Positions 25,732 through 35,848 of a stretch of 64,000 bases of DNA are shown piece by piece. The stretch covers positions 19,093,508 through 19,157,507 of the forward strand of contig CM049313.1 of assembly GCA_026874595.1 (NCBI GenBank), given 5' to 3'. Numbering within the stretch: position 1 is the first letter of the stretch; each line of letters begins with the position of its first letter. The position numbers and the translations under genes were made by a program. This stretch comes from Sipunculus nudus. Lineage: Eukaryota; Annelida; Sipuncula; Golfingiida; Sipunculidae. The notes beneath the pieces are model-generated. The model saw nothing but the letters and a program-made list of their open reading frames with translations. It had not been told where the DNA came from and did not search any database.

Positions 25732-26526
25732 AGGAGAGAAATATTATATATCGGAATTCTTTCACGAAAAAAGGGAATAAAAAAGTGCTGATGGAAAAAA
25801 GAGTGAAAATAGAGTAATTAGCATAATTTTAAGAAAATCCTTAAATAAAATAGTTCTGGCAGGCCTGCGTGTGTAAGCAGGGTATTGCTTACATTCTATT
25901 GGTTGGGTTTGATTGACAGGTGTGATTTCGGCTCGAACAACTGCAGTCTTGTCCCTTATTCTTGAAATAGATGTGAAAGAGAGTTGAGGAATCAAGGTCT
26001 GTGCATTTTGCGCTCAAGCCATCCGGACCTTCCTTGTCCCTGATCAAGTGAAATTGTACCGTTTATTTATAAAATAAAAGTAAAAAATCCGCCCTCCCGC
26101 ACTGATTTCTTAATAAAGTGCTGAGGAACCAGTTCCCTTTTTGCCTTATAGCCTAATTAAGCATGTCAAGTATCGTATGCAGTAGAACCTAAAAATTACG
26201 GACAATGACGGGACCGGATATTTTGCCCGCAATAGAGAGGTGTTCAGCATACACCAGCGGTAAAACTGAAAGAAAGAGCTGCACAATGCAAAATTTCCAG
26301 GAACTTTGTAATCTTCTGGATTGTTTTCTGAAAAATTAAGGATATTCATGTACTACAACTCTGTAGTTCTAAGTTATTGGACTTTCATGGTACTAAATTA
26401 CCTGTATGAACCTCAGTATCATTGATAGTAGATCCCGTTGGTCCAAATTTTCGAAACCAATTTTGAATCCTACCTTTTTTATCATCAAATTCAGTGGGTA
26501 TTCATGTAATTCATAGCCAAACGGTT
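25732..26526. other. Intergenic, with a partial MITE relic near 26058-26160
   Basis: About 100 bases near 26058-26160 (CCGCCCTCCCGCACTGATTT, CTGAGGAACCAG, TTTTTGCC..GCCTAATTAAGC) resemble the right end of the MITE at 53369-53652. Otherwise nothing is recognised. Confidence 0.45.
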
Positions 26527-26811
26527 ATTGCCTCCGCCATGAGGGTATGAGTTCATTGCTGTTCTCGTGCTTGTTCACAACATAACTCGAGCCATCAGGA
26601 ACGGAATCTCATGAAATATTCAAGCCATTCGGAAAGGCCTTTGAAGAATCGTTTAGATTTTTTGGTGTGGATCCGTCACAAGATCCGGATTTAGGAACGT
26701 CATCGGGAATCGGTCAGACATCTACGGCCACTTATGCAAGAGTGACCCTGGGAATATGGGCCGAATAAATGAGTGACGGAGGCTTGCATTCATTAGAACG
26801 CAGATTTCCGG
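26527..26811. repeat. Dispersed repeat TTGCCTCCGCC family, copy 1
   Basis: Starts TATTGCCTCCGCCATGAGGG and ends near GTGACGGAGGCTTGCATTC, so GCCTCCG/CGGAGGC form short inverted ends. A related copy at 49053-49380 shares TCAGGAACGG, TTTTTGGTGTGGATCCG-type and GGAGGCTTGCATTC-type segments. Non-coding; class unknown. Confidence 0.6.
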
Positions 26812-27199
26812 TTATTAATAATTCCAGTTTGAAGTGAAAGGACCTGCGCCTGAGTAATGCAAACACATTGATAAACAAGTCATTATTGTACTTTGTTCTG
26901 TTTGGCAAATAGGACCATGGTCTACGGCATCAATCCCTTGTCTGCTTTTCAGAAGCCTAAGCTCTGAACACAGCGCGTGACCTCCCGATGACCTTCCACT
27001 CACACGCTATGAGAAATGGAAGGTTTCTTCGGGTTTTGCAAGCTGCTAAAAACCCAGTCAGTTTGCGCTGGGAAAGATAAAAACTGATTGGCTCAGCGTG
27101 TAAACAAAGTCTTGCGCCCTGCAGAGCTGGTAAAAGAAATCTGATTGGCTCAGCGTATAAACACACATAGCTGCGCCCATGCCAAGCTCGTGTGGCACT
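26812..27199. other. Short non-genic stretch with a GATTGGCTCAGCG duplication
   Basis: The phrase CTGATTGGCTCAGCGTGTAA (near 27083) recurs as CTGATTGGCTCAGCGTATAA (near 27143), a 60-base step. These are CCAAT-box-like and abut the RecQ-like fragment downstream. Confidence 0.45.
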
Positions 27200-27463
27200 G
27201 CAAGAGAGGAAATACGCAAACAGTGGGGGATAACCGACCTGAGGCCACACCAGCAAGTTAGTAAAGAGACTCTCTTGAAAGGTGATGATTGCATCGTGTG
27301 TATGCCTAAGGCTGTGAAAAAAGTCTGCAAAGCGACTGGCACCTCGAAGAATATCCGATTGTGCTGTTGATACCTGCAATGTGATCAGTTAAATATCTCT
27401 GGGGAATTCCACAGAGACAGCACCGCCTGGTGGTAAAACCTAACGGGAATCGCGGTTTCATGC
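27200..27463 (+). pseudogene. RecQ-helicase-like N-terminal fragment in a repeated cassette, copy 1
   Basis: The plus-strand reading (frame 27179-27370) gives REEIRKQWGITDLRPHQQ, then LLKGDDCIVCMP, then KKVC. RecQ-family helicases open with a (F/W)G....(L/F)RP.Q motif 0 and an L..G.D..V..PTG.GKS.CYQ Walker A segment. Motif 0 is intact, but the Walker A lysine region is degraded (MPKAVKKVC). The frame stops soon after. The same DNA recurs at 39910-40186 with a frameshift, so this is a mobile or duplicated cassette, not a gene. The downstream part (CAATGTGATCAGTTAAATAT, then CCGCCTGG) is shared too. Confidence 0.5.
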
Positions 27464-27971
27464 AGCGGGTAGTGTAGCGAATTGTTGAGCATAGCGTAAC
27501 CGCATCTTATGAAGCGTATCAGAAGCCCTTCTCATCAACGAGGTTTTGTTTTACACGTCTTGTGCTTTTGCCACATTGAAATTTGCAAATCTTCATTGCT
27601 TCTGGCTCATTTCGACGTCAAAGTGGGACAAGTCTAAAAAATAACCCAATCGTGAAGCAAAATAGGCAATTTGAATTGAATTTCGAAAATTCAAAAACAA
27701 TAATTATTCTCAGCAATAGCTTCTTGTGTTCACCAAACATTTGTACACAATTTATCCTAGTAAAATAGGATACTTGTTTTCCTTGAAACTAACAGTCAAA
27801 TTTGAGACACAAACATCTTTCGTTCCATCAGAAAAGAATGTATCTCATCCTTATATAACCATGACAACCCGACTCAGTAGGCAATTGGATATTTGGCCAA
27901 CTCGGGTCGTGATACAAGTAATATCGAGGAATGTATCGCAGTGGTCTTGCGTCAGGTTGCATTCATATTGG
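27464..27971. other. Intergenic, nothing recognised
   Basis: AT-rich flank between the RecQ-like cassette and the CACTG-ended transposon. The short frames at 27583-27995 have no motifs. Confidence 0.35.
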
Positions 27972-27999
27972 TACACTGTTAAAAGTTGCACGTAAAATA

Positions 28000-28290
28000 A
28001 CGGTGCTTTGCACCGGCAGCAAAGTTGACAGTGCAATGCACCGTTATTTTACGTGCAAAGAAATAACGCAGTGCGTTAAATAACGTCGCATTGCACCGTA
28101 ATTTTACAGCGCTTTTGGACGTAAATAAACGGTGCTTAGCCACGGGAAATAACGGGCATCTGTTATTTTATGGGACAATATGCCGTTATTTTACAGTGCT
28201 AAGAGACGTGAATAAACAGTGATTTAAACTGGAATCAGGGCATTGCACCGTTATTTCACGGTGCTTTGATAAGTAGAAAAACAAAACATT
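28000..28290. repeat. Degenerate subterminal array of GCACCGTTATTTTACG
   Basis: The word appears near 28037, 28093, 28190 and 28244, and inverted at 27990, with spacers of 40-60 bases. It mirrors the sequence of the element's own terminal inverted repeat. Confidence 0.7.
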
Positions 28291-29321
28291 GTTACTTTAT
28301 AATAAGTAACAGTGCTTTGCACTTGGAGCACTGTTACAGGTTTCCATAATCTTTCTCAAAACGTTTCTGTCTTGTCACACCGGACGAACCCTTTATTAGT
28401 ATGTGTACTTCAGGTTTCTCATAACATGTTTTTTAGATTTTACCAGTAAAAATATTACGAACGAAGTCAGACCTCCTTATGATGAGAGAGTTGTAACTTT
28501 CTGTTTGACAGTCAAGTGTCCCGAAAGTCAAATCAGGATATCCACAGAGGGAAATGCATCTTGGCTAATTTGGGAAATGGCATTAAAAATGCATGCTCAC
28601 ACATAATATCACACCACTTCTTTATTGTATGAAATATTCAACAGATCATCAACATGTACAACACAAGTACTTAATTTAATATATTTTTATTCAGATTATA
28701 CTGATCTTCCAAAAGGCATCATTAGGAAGCAAACATATTTAAACATTTTGACCACACTGCATGGCAGTTAAATCGTCTCCAACTAAACTTATAAAATTTG
28801 ACAATTAGTGCAATATTATTATGATTACTATTATGAATGCTGTGTGTTATCTCATTAAGGTTGCTGATCTTTTTAACAATGGGGCCCAAATCTATTTATA
28901 ATGTATCTTTGAAAAATAGATAAAAGTGCATCAATAAATTTATAGTGTTGTAAATTAATGGTATCTTTAAAGTAAAAGATGGTCAGAACACAAGTCAAAC
29001 AATTGAAATGGATTTAACTTATATGTCACCAAATCTTTCTACAGTAAAGGCATCTACTTTGTGTGAAGCTTCTGATAATGAATTCCAAAATAAAGGTCCT
29101 TGGTAAATAAATGATTTTTGCATCAATTAAATTCGAACTGGAGGGAGTTGAAGAGAATGCCTACACTGTAACAAGGGTGCAAATTTAAACGTTTTTCCAT
29201 AAAAATAATAAGATAATTACCTGATTTAATTAAGGTACTTAAACACAAGAATATTAAAAGTGAAATAGTCGTTAACTGATATTTCCTATATTGTTGATAT
29301 ATTATAGAGGAAAATGCAGCA

Positions 29322-29587
29322 TTAAAACATTAAATCTGACCAAATAGCTCTATTGACAGTGGCAGGGCAGTTAGAGGTGCATTCAATTACCCCAAAATCA
29401 AGAAACCTGAAGGTCTTTTTAGTCCCTTTGGATACTCCAGGGTAAATATCCAAAATGACGCATAGCAAGCCTCCAGTGGAAGTTGAAATAACTTGCATAG
29501 GTTGACAGTTTCTGGCCATCCACCATATGTTACAGTGATGTTACAGTCCCCATCTTGAACATTCACAGGTGTTGGAGATCTCATTCC
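29322..29587 (-). pseudogene. Terminal exon of the CACTG-element gene, frameshifted
   Basis: Acceptor ATTTTGTATGCAG (minus strand) ends at 29588. The exon reads GMRSPTPVNVQDGDCNITV, later LFQLPLEACYASFWIFTLEY, then PKGLK. At an A-run (CTAAAAAGACC) the frame must shift by one to continue FRFLDFGVIE, SNCPATVNRAIW, ending TAA at 29322. The pattern of a beta-rich segment, an LF..Y..F..(E/K)YPK.L...FLE block and SNCPATVNR is what I recall from the C-terminal part of genes carried by animal EnSpm-like elements. I infer a decayed last exon; the single-base slip indicates a pseudogene, or a sequencing error at the homopolymer. Confidence 0.5.
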
Positions 29588-30126
29588 CTGCATACAAAAT
29601 AATAAACAGAAAAGAGAGATTGTAAATGTAAAAAAACATGAGAGAAATATGCAAGAATATAGTTCAGTGCAATTATCCCTTTATTTTTATATTTTTTTAG
29701 ATTTCTGGCGCTCTATCAATTTACATTACAGAAAATAAACTTTTGTTCTTTCTTCACAAAATTTAAACAATAACTACAAAAATAGTTTTCTTATGGTCAA
29801 TGGGAACCTTTAGAAGTGAAAATAATTATACATTATCATATCAAATATATCTTTACATTTACATTACAGACAATAACTGGCCAAGATCTCCACAAAAAAT
29901 TAACAATTTCAACATTTTTCTTTATATATGTATTTACTAAAAAAAAGGTTAAAACTATCTTTAATACTTGCTGAATATATTAACACAAATATAATAGTTT
30001 TGAAAGAATTACCTCTCCTCCATCTGCAATCTCATATTATCATTGCATTCTCCAAACAGTGAAGGCAGTATCCTTTATATAGGAGCTTTGCTTCTGCAAA
30101 TACAAATACACAGACAATGCATGCAT

Positions 30127-30130
30127 ATAC

Positions 30131-30186
<56 letters not shown>

Positions 30187-30197
30187 ATATATATAAA
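30127..30197. repeat. (TA)n microsatellite
   Basis: About 70 bases of near-perfect TA with a few TGTA interruptions, inside the CACTG element. Confidence 0.95.
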
Positions 30198-31057
30198 TGT
30201 GATACAAATCAGTTTTAAAATCATACTCAATGACTGAAAGTTGATCGATTAATAATCATTTTTTTTTCATTTTATGTGCCATATTATTAACATAAAATCT
30301 GTTGTATAGATACCTAAATATTGACAGAGTAAATTAAGCCTAGCATGTACATCACACTAAAAGGTCAAGACTATACTTGTTAACACTTATTCACTGCATA
30401 AGGATAACATTAATACTGTTTCCTGTTTAGTGCCCATCTTTCTAAAATCTATGAGAGAGTTAGAATATTTCATTGGAATAAAGAGACTTCTTTTGAATGT
30501 GCATACCTGATCGTATATGAAAGGTTATGGAAAAAATACATGATTTGATGATTTAATTATGAAATGTCCTTTTCCAGAATGATTTCTACAGACAATAGAC
30601 CTGACAATGTACTTTTAAAGGCACAAATGAAAGTATGTGTCAATATGAAGTAATTAACAGTAAGGCTATGGGCCTGGATTTTATTTATTGTAACTGTAAA
30701 TAATTATATTATGAATATTTGATAACCAGAATATCTGCAATGTTTTATAGGGAGTAAACATGTTCCAAACTGCATAAAATTAAAAATAAATAGCCAATAA
30801 TCAGCAGGTTTGACAAATGACACTGTAAGGTTAGAGATGGTCAGGTTAGCGTGGCTCAGCTCCATCAAGCAGCAAGCCAAAAAGTTTATTAGAATAAAAA
30901 TGAATGGAGAGAATGAGAAACGGGCAGGCGAATTTAGATCAGCATCACTGCTAATGTTCAATATGTAAGATACTTGTTTCACAGATTATTTAACTCATCA
31001 GCTTATTCAAATTGCCATGGACTTTACAAAAGAAAATATGATCAAATTCAAACTTAC

Positions 31058-31165
31058 CTTGGTGTACCTTTTCTGCAATGTTCTCTGCTTGGAATTTACC
31101 CTGCAACTGCTTGCCAGTGTAGCTGTGCACCTTGCACATCTTGCATTTGTACTTTGTTCACAGCT
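31058..31165 (-). pseudogene. Possible internal exon of the CACTG-element gene
   Basis: The minus-strand donor GTAAGTTTG follows 31058 and an acceptor-like CCAAACTTAG precedes 31165. The 108-nt interval is exactly 36 open codons in phase 0 (SCEQSTNARCARC at the start, LQKRYTK at the end) and joins in frame to the exon at 29587. Another frame of the same DNA reads YKCKMCKVHSYTGKQL, which looks like a zinc-binding CxxC segment but is closed by TGA just upstream. Which frame is ancestral is unclear. Confidence 0.3.
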
Positions 31166-32133
31166 CTAAGTTTGGTAAGGCGTGGAACATTTACGTCATC
31201 TTTCCTCTAATCATTGATGCATGTATGGCTCTCTGAACACCTGCACAAGTAGAACAAATTGTAGGAGTATATAAAAACAGAACTGATAAACATGTAACCA
31301 ACGAAAGACAATCTTAGCACCAGGCATATTAATAATATTTACAAAGTAAGTGCAGGTATATAAATTAATAAACAAAAGTGCTATATTGCATATAAAAATG
31401 GTAAATATTGGGTCAACAAATGCTTTTACTCAGTGTATAAACAGAAAGGTGCAAAAACAGCATCACTTGTGTACGAGGATTTATAAATAGGAAGCAATAT
31501 ATGCAGTACAGCCTTTATATTACAAAATGATGTAACATTTGTAATTGCATTTACATATACTAGCTATTATAATATAACAAGGGCAACAGGCATAATGCAA
31601 ACCTGCGTAATCTTTCCGGGTTCCCTGATGATAAACTTGACTATTATTTGAAAAGTTATTATTTTTTAAGGTGTGACAAGTACATGTATAAAGCAAGTAC
31701 TACCAATTCTGAATCTTAGTACAAGTATAAATGCGCACAGTCTGATGCATACTGATGGATGAGATGTGGTATACCCCATAACAAAGGCCTATATGTGAGT
31801 TAGGGGGTGTCAAAAACCCCATCCAACCCACATTATGAATGGAAATTGCAACCGTGTACAACAGAGTTGGGGGGGGGGGGGGGGGTCACTGGCAAATTTT
31901 CAGTTGAGCAAACCTGGACATTACAGATGGTTTCACTAGGCCTTGCTAGAACAATTTGTGGGGGGGGGGGGGGGGATCAATGAGCTTTGTTTTCCAACAA
32001 AAGTTCAATAACAACTTTAGTACTGGTATCAGTGAACGACAGTGACAGAGGTGGTGTCTTCCCTGTAGCTCAAATGACTTGGAGTCAGCTGAGCTAAAAA
32101 GGCAGTATATTATTATGTGATGTTTAAACTTAC

Positions 32134-32226
32134 ATAATTCCTATTCTTAAGAAATAGGAAAGTTGCCATGATGGTATCCAAATCTTCTTTGAATTTGCCA
32201 CACTGATGGAAATGCTTGACCATTTC
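32134..32226 (-). pseudogene. Phase-0 internal exon remnant of the CACTG-element gene
   Basis: On the minus strand, TTTATGTTTTCAG precedes 32226 and GTAAGTTT follows 32134, both strong splice signals. The 93 nt are 31 open codons (EMVKHFHQCGKFKEDLDTIM, then ATFLFLKNRNY) with no stop. Both boundaries are phase 0, compatible with the other two exons. The product is unknown. The next downstream candidate exon begins near 31240 but meets a stop within ten codons, so the gene is probably broken. Confidence 0.45.
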
Positions 32227-32609
32227 CTGAAAACATAAACAATATTTGGCTGTGCTTTAGCAGCCTTAATTTTCAGGCTCTCTCTCCCTCTCTCTCTCTC
32301 AAAAAGACTGGCTAAAATGGAAGCACTTTGGCTAGCATGGTATGTTTTTTTTTCTTCTAAAACATGTTAAGAAATTTAGGAAATTGTCTCAAAGCTGTTA
32401 ATTATTTGTTTGGTCTGTGTTTACTCTCTGTTCAAGCATCTGTTAAAAATATTTAAAAAAAAAATAAAGGGACTTTGATATCTTAATTTCTCTGGTTAAC
32501 ATGTAAGTGGGAAAACCTTATTCAAGGCCTCATTTAAAATCTAGTAAATAAATAATTCAAAACTGATTTCAGTGGTGCCTTTACCAATATTTTACCTTTA
32601 AGGGATTTT

Positions 32610-32611
<2 letters not shown>

Positions 32612-32658
<47 letters not shown>
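32612..32658. repeat. (TA)n microsatellite followed by poly-G and poly-C tracts
   Basis: TA run, then about 20 G at 32727-32746 and about 12 C at 32841-32852. All sit within 250 bases inside the CACTG element; the frames over them are artefacts. Confidence 0.95.
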
Positions 32659-32660
<2 letters not shown>

Positions 32661-33103
32661 CGTATATTTATACCATTCATGCATGATATACACCCAGAAA
32701 TGGCCAGGTGTGTGTGTTTGTGGGTCGGGGGGGGGGGGGGGGGGGGTTCCTTCCTTTTTCCTAATTGGCAATTCCCTGAAACTAAAAAAGATTATCATTA
32801 ATGATAAACATTGGCATCAATGCAGGGAATGGGGGTTATATCCCCCCCCCCCCACCCCCCCACTTTTTTAATCATCCCCAACACTGATATTGAGCAAGTA
32901 ACAATTACATTTATATATTGGACATGTAATATATTAATAATAAGAAAACTTGACTTTGTTTCCATTTCTGAGTTAACTGAAATATAAGGTTATCTAATAA
33001 TCTAAACATGGTTTAGAGTTGACATTTAATGGAAACATAAAACCTGCACTTAACTAATATATAATATCAACATCACACAAATGTCACACATTATAAAAGG
33101 TGT

Positions 33104-33150
33104 ATATATATATAATATATATATACACATATATACATAATATATATTTC
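33104..33150. repeat. TA-rich palindromic microsatellite
   Basis: TATATATATATAATATATAT with adjacent TACACATATATACATAATAT, followed at about 33190 by an 18-base C run. Confidence 0.85.
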
Positions 33151-33359
33151 CAACTCAATCACTCGATCTTCTACCCCTGCCAGTGACAGCCCCCCCCCCC
33201 CCCCCCAAACTGAGGGAACACATGAACGAGACTGGCCTCGTACCACTATACCATTACCAACGTACACTATTACACAGTATTAGAATAACAACTAACACAG
33301 TAAAGAGATTTATGCCTACATATTAAAGAAGAACATTTTACCAATGAAGATGCTGGGTA

Positions 33360-33540
33360 ACTTCTGTGACTTTCAGCAGACGGAAAAAAAATGGCTTCTC
33401 TTCCCGCCGTGGAGTCAAAAGATCCAGGATGTTGACGTCATCAGTGGCCCCGCTGATCACATGACGCGCGGTTTATTTCATCTGTACCGTCTGCTTTACA
33501 CACGTGTCACACCATTTTCACAGACGCTCATCATTTGACG
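33360..33540 (-). promoter_or_regulatory. GC-rich promoter-like patch near right end of CACTG element
   Basis: CpG-rich island in AT-rich DNA with a cAMP-response-like TTGACGTCATCA (near 33430) and CACGTGT (near 33500). It lies upstream of the minus-strand exon remnants and just inside the right terminal repeat, the expected place for the promoter of the element's gene. Inference only. Confidence 0.25.
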
Positions 33541-33643
33541 TTGCATTTGCGCGTTATTCAACGCACAAGAGCGTCTACATTGCAAAGCGGCGTAAATTTA
33601 CAGTCTTATGCGCCATTATTTTACGGTAATTTTTAACAGTGTA

Positions 33644-34347
33644 TAAACGGCCCATTATCTCAATATTATGTTAAGAATGATGAATTTAACAATAGTATAC
33701 ATGTCAGCTCACAACCCAAACTGGAACACCGTCTTCATGCACACGGGTCATTGCCTGTATCGCCTACAAGTTGCCTGGGCCCTGTAACCCGTGCGAGCCT
33801 TGCTTGTGTTCATGCGGTCATAAATTCAACAAACATGCCGAGAAGTTTACCAATGTGCTGTGTTAAAACGGAACTTTTCTCGCTCATATTTGGTTCTATT
33901 AGAAAGTACACAAAAATGCAAACGATTGGTCTGGTTTATGTTGATTGACAGTGTACCTGTAGGCCATGAAGCGTTGTCAGAAATTACGAAAATATTTGCA
34001 TCTTCATGAGGCCTTATAATGCGTTCCTCAGATTTAGATGTAATGACACTCTGGCGCCAGTAATCTGGTCGTAATGCCAGAGGGTTGATATGACGCTAAT
34101 CCTTATATATATATCACTATCACCATGCATAGTATGCTGGAGGTAACCTCGGATGAACTAGATCTTTATAACTTTAGGAGTATGCTTAACCTTGTAGAAT
34201 GGATTGATGTGATTTATAACTCCTGCATAATCATAAGTCTTCCTAAGCAAATTAATCAATTGTGAAATATATATCAGACTAGCCTTGTGAGGAATGCTGT
34301 TCATCAAACGTTCGGTAGAGTCCTTTGGTCGTGACATTGTCTCATTC
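33644..34347. other. Intergenic, nothing recognised
   Basis: No exon or repeat boundary. The frame at 33751-33948 has no motifs. Confidence 0.35.
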
Positions 34348-34591
34348 TTTCTACTAATTCATTTCACTCAACCATATACTGCTTACACTGGAACATTTGC
34401 CGTAGGCTCCCAACGGCCGTTGGCACAGGGCCAAGATTCTGCGACCGTTGGTTTCAACCAATGTGAGCGGGATAGTTCTGGTCTATGTGATGAGCTTTTT
34501 GAATTGCGCACTAAAACACGGCTCGTCTGGATAAGACTACGGCTAAAGCAATCCGTGCAGGCAGTGGCTGAGTGAAATGAATTAGTAGAAA
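34348..34591. mobile_element. MITE with about 60-bp TIRs (TTTCTACTAATTCATTTCAC)
   Basis: Left arm TTTCTACTAATTCATTTCAC..GCCGTAG; right arm is the reverse complement, ending GTGAAATGAATTAGTAGAAA. The centre is about 120 bases and non-coding. No clear target duplication; superfamily unknown. Confidence 0.65.
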
Positions 34592-35126
34592 TGCATTAGG
34601 AGCAATGCGTAATGGATGTATAGCGTTGGTGCCCTGGCCCCTTGTTCTGGTGGCTATGAGGCTGTAATAAGCCTTTTTAATATACGGCAACCCACTTTGC
34701 ACCGGTTGACCTGCTTTGTGGCTTGATCACATAACAATGGGTTTATAGCTAATTCCTAGGATTAAAAAAAGTGAAGGTTAACCGGATTGTCAGTAATACC
34801 TTTATAAGCCATAGGTCATTATCTATATTAAATAGGCTTTAAATTTAATTCCAGCTTACCAAAATTACAAACAGGATACACATGTATCCAGAAAGCTGCA
34901 TAAATTGACCGTGAGGGATGGGGATGGGTCGAGTAAAATGTTATTAAGTTTGGAAGTTCTGCACGTAGTCACTGAAACCTGAAACCTAAATGATATTTCA
35001 GTAAAAACATAAGAAATAATTATGTTTTTAATTAAAGTAATGTGGGATAGGATCCCCCTCCAAAATAATTGTCCTAGCGCCCCTGCTAACTCTTAATTTT
35101 GCTTACACTTTCAATGTCACTTTATA
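34592..35126. other. Intergenic, nothing recognised
   Basis: No recognisable coding or repeat content. Confidence 0.35.
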
Positions 35127-35525
35127 GCCTTGTAGACCTTGTAGCCGGCGCTCTTACCATTAGGCTACCAGACATTTTTTCTCATTTCTACAGAAAAACA
35201 GCAGGAGATCTGAGAAAAATTGAGAACTGCACAAACCTTTCCTTTTTAATTAAATATTTTGTAGGTAATCGCCTCCACTTCTTTAAATTCTAGCTTAACC
35301 ACGTATGAACATCAGCAGGATTTTATTCCTGTGACTACTGCACTAGCTTGCCCTGGGTACGTAATCGTCCACATTGCTGGGTCATACCACCGAGAAACCC
35401 CTGAAAAGCGCACTCGATTGTGATTCCCCATTAAGCATTCAGAGCGCTCACTCTGGGAAAAAATATCGGCTGAGATTCGAACTCACGACCTCCCGCCTTT
35501 AAGCCCTGAGCTCTACCTCAGAAAA
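35127..35525 (-). repeat. tRNA-derived SINE fragments (minus strand)
   Basis: Two tRNA-like pieces on the minus strand. At 35521-35470, TGAGGTAGAGCTCAGGGC is followed by GGTCGTGAGTTCGAATCTC, an A-box-like and a perfect B-box-like motif. At 35172-35130, GTCTGGTAGCCTAATGGTAA then GAGCGCCGGCTACAAGG is a typical SINE A-box half without its B box. They may be two truncated SINEs. Confidence 0.5.
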
Positions 35526-35848
35526 CAGAAGCCGGAACCGCAAAACTTGTAACTTAGTTGTTCTCCGGTCACCATAAAATGGGGTTTTTAAGGCACTTCT
35601 GTGATTATGAGGTTATTGTTTCTCAAATATTACATATTTGTATAAAGTAATCGATAAGGTGGTTTCTTTTTGGTCTACATTATATTGCAATTAAGTGAAT
35701 TTAAATGATGTTACGTATTAATTTGCAATCATTGTAACCAGCAAATTTTGTCTAGGCACGTAGATGAAGACCGTATGCTAATGAGCTTGGCTATGACTAC
35801 ATAACAGATTATGGTTTATCTAAACTTTATATACTAATACGAGGCACT
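35526..35848. other. Intergenic, nothing recognised
   Basis: AT-rich, no exon signature. Confidence 0.35.

Larger units (their letters stand above)
27974..33641. mobile_element. EnSpm/CACTA-like DNA transposon, 5.67 kb, CACTG ends, TA flanks
   Basis: The left end CACTGTTAAAAGTTGCACGT, continuing AAAATAACGG, matches the reverse complement of the right end (CACTGTTAAAAATTACCGTA, continuing AAATAATGG) over about 33 bases with one gap. TA lies directly outside both ends (27972-27973 and 33642-33643). The left subterminal 300 bases are a degenerate array of the same word, GCACCGTTATTTTACG, in both orientations (28000-28290), as expected for CACTA transposase-binding arrays. The interior holds minus-strand exon-like remnants (32226-32134, 31165-31058, 29587-29322) and a GC-rich promoter-like patch near the right end (33360-33540). 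It also contains (TA)n, poly-G and a hairpin of the 1-1640 family near 32066. Confidence 0.75.
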
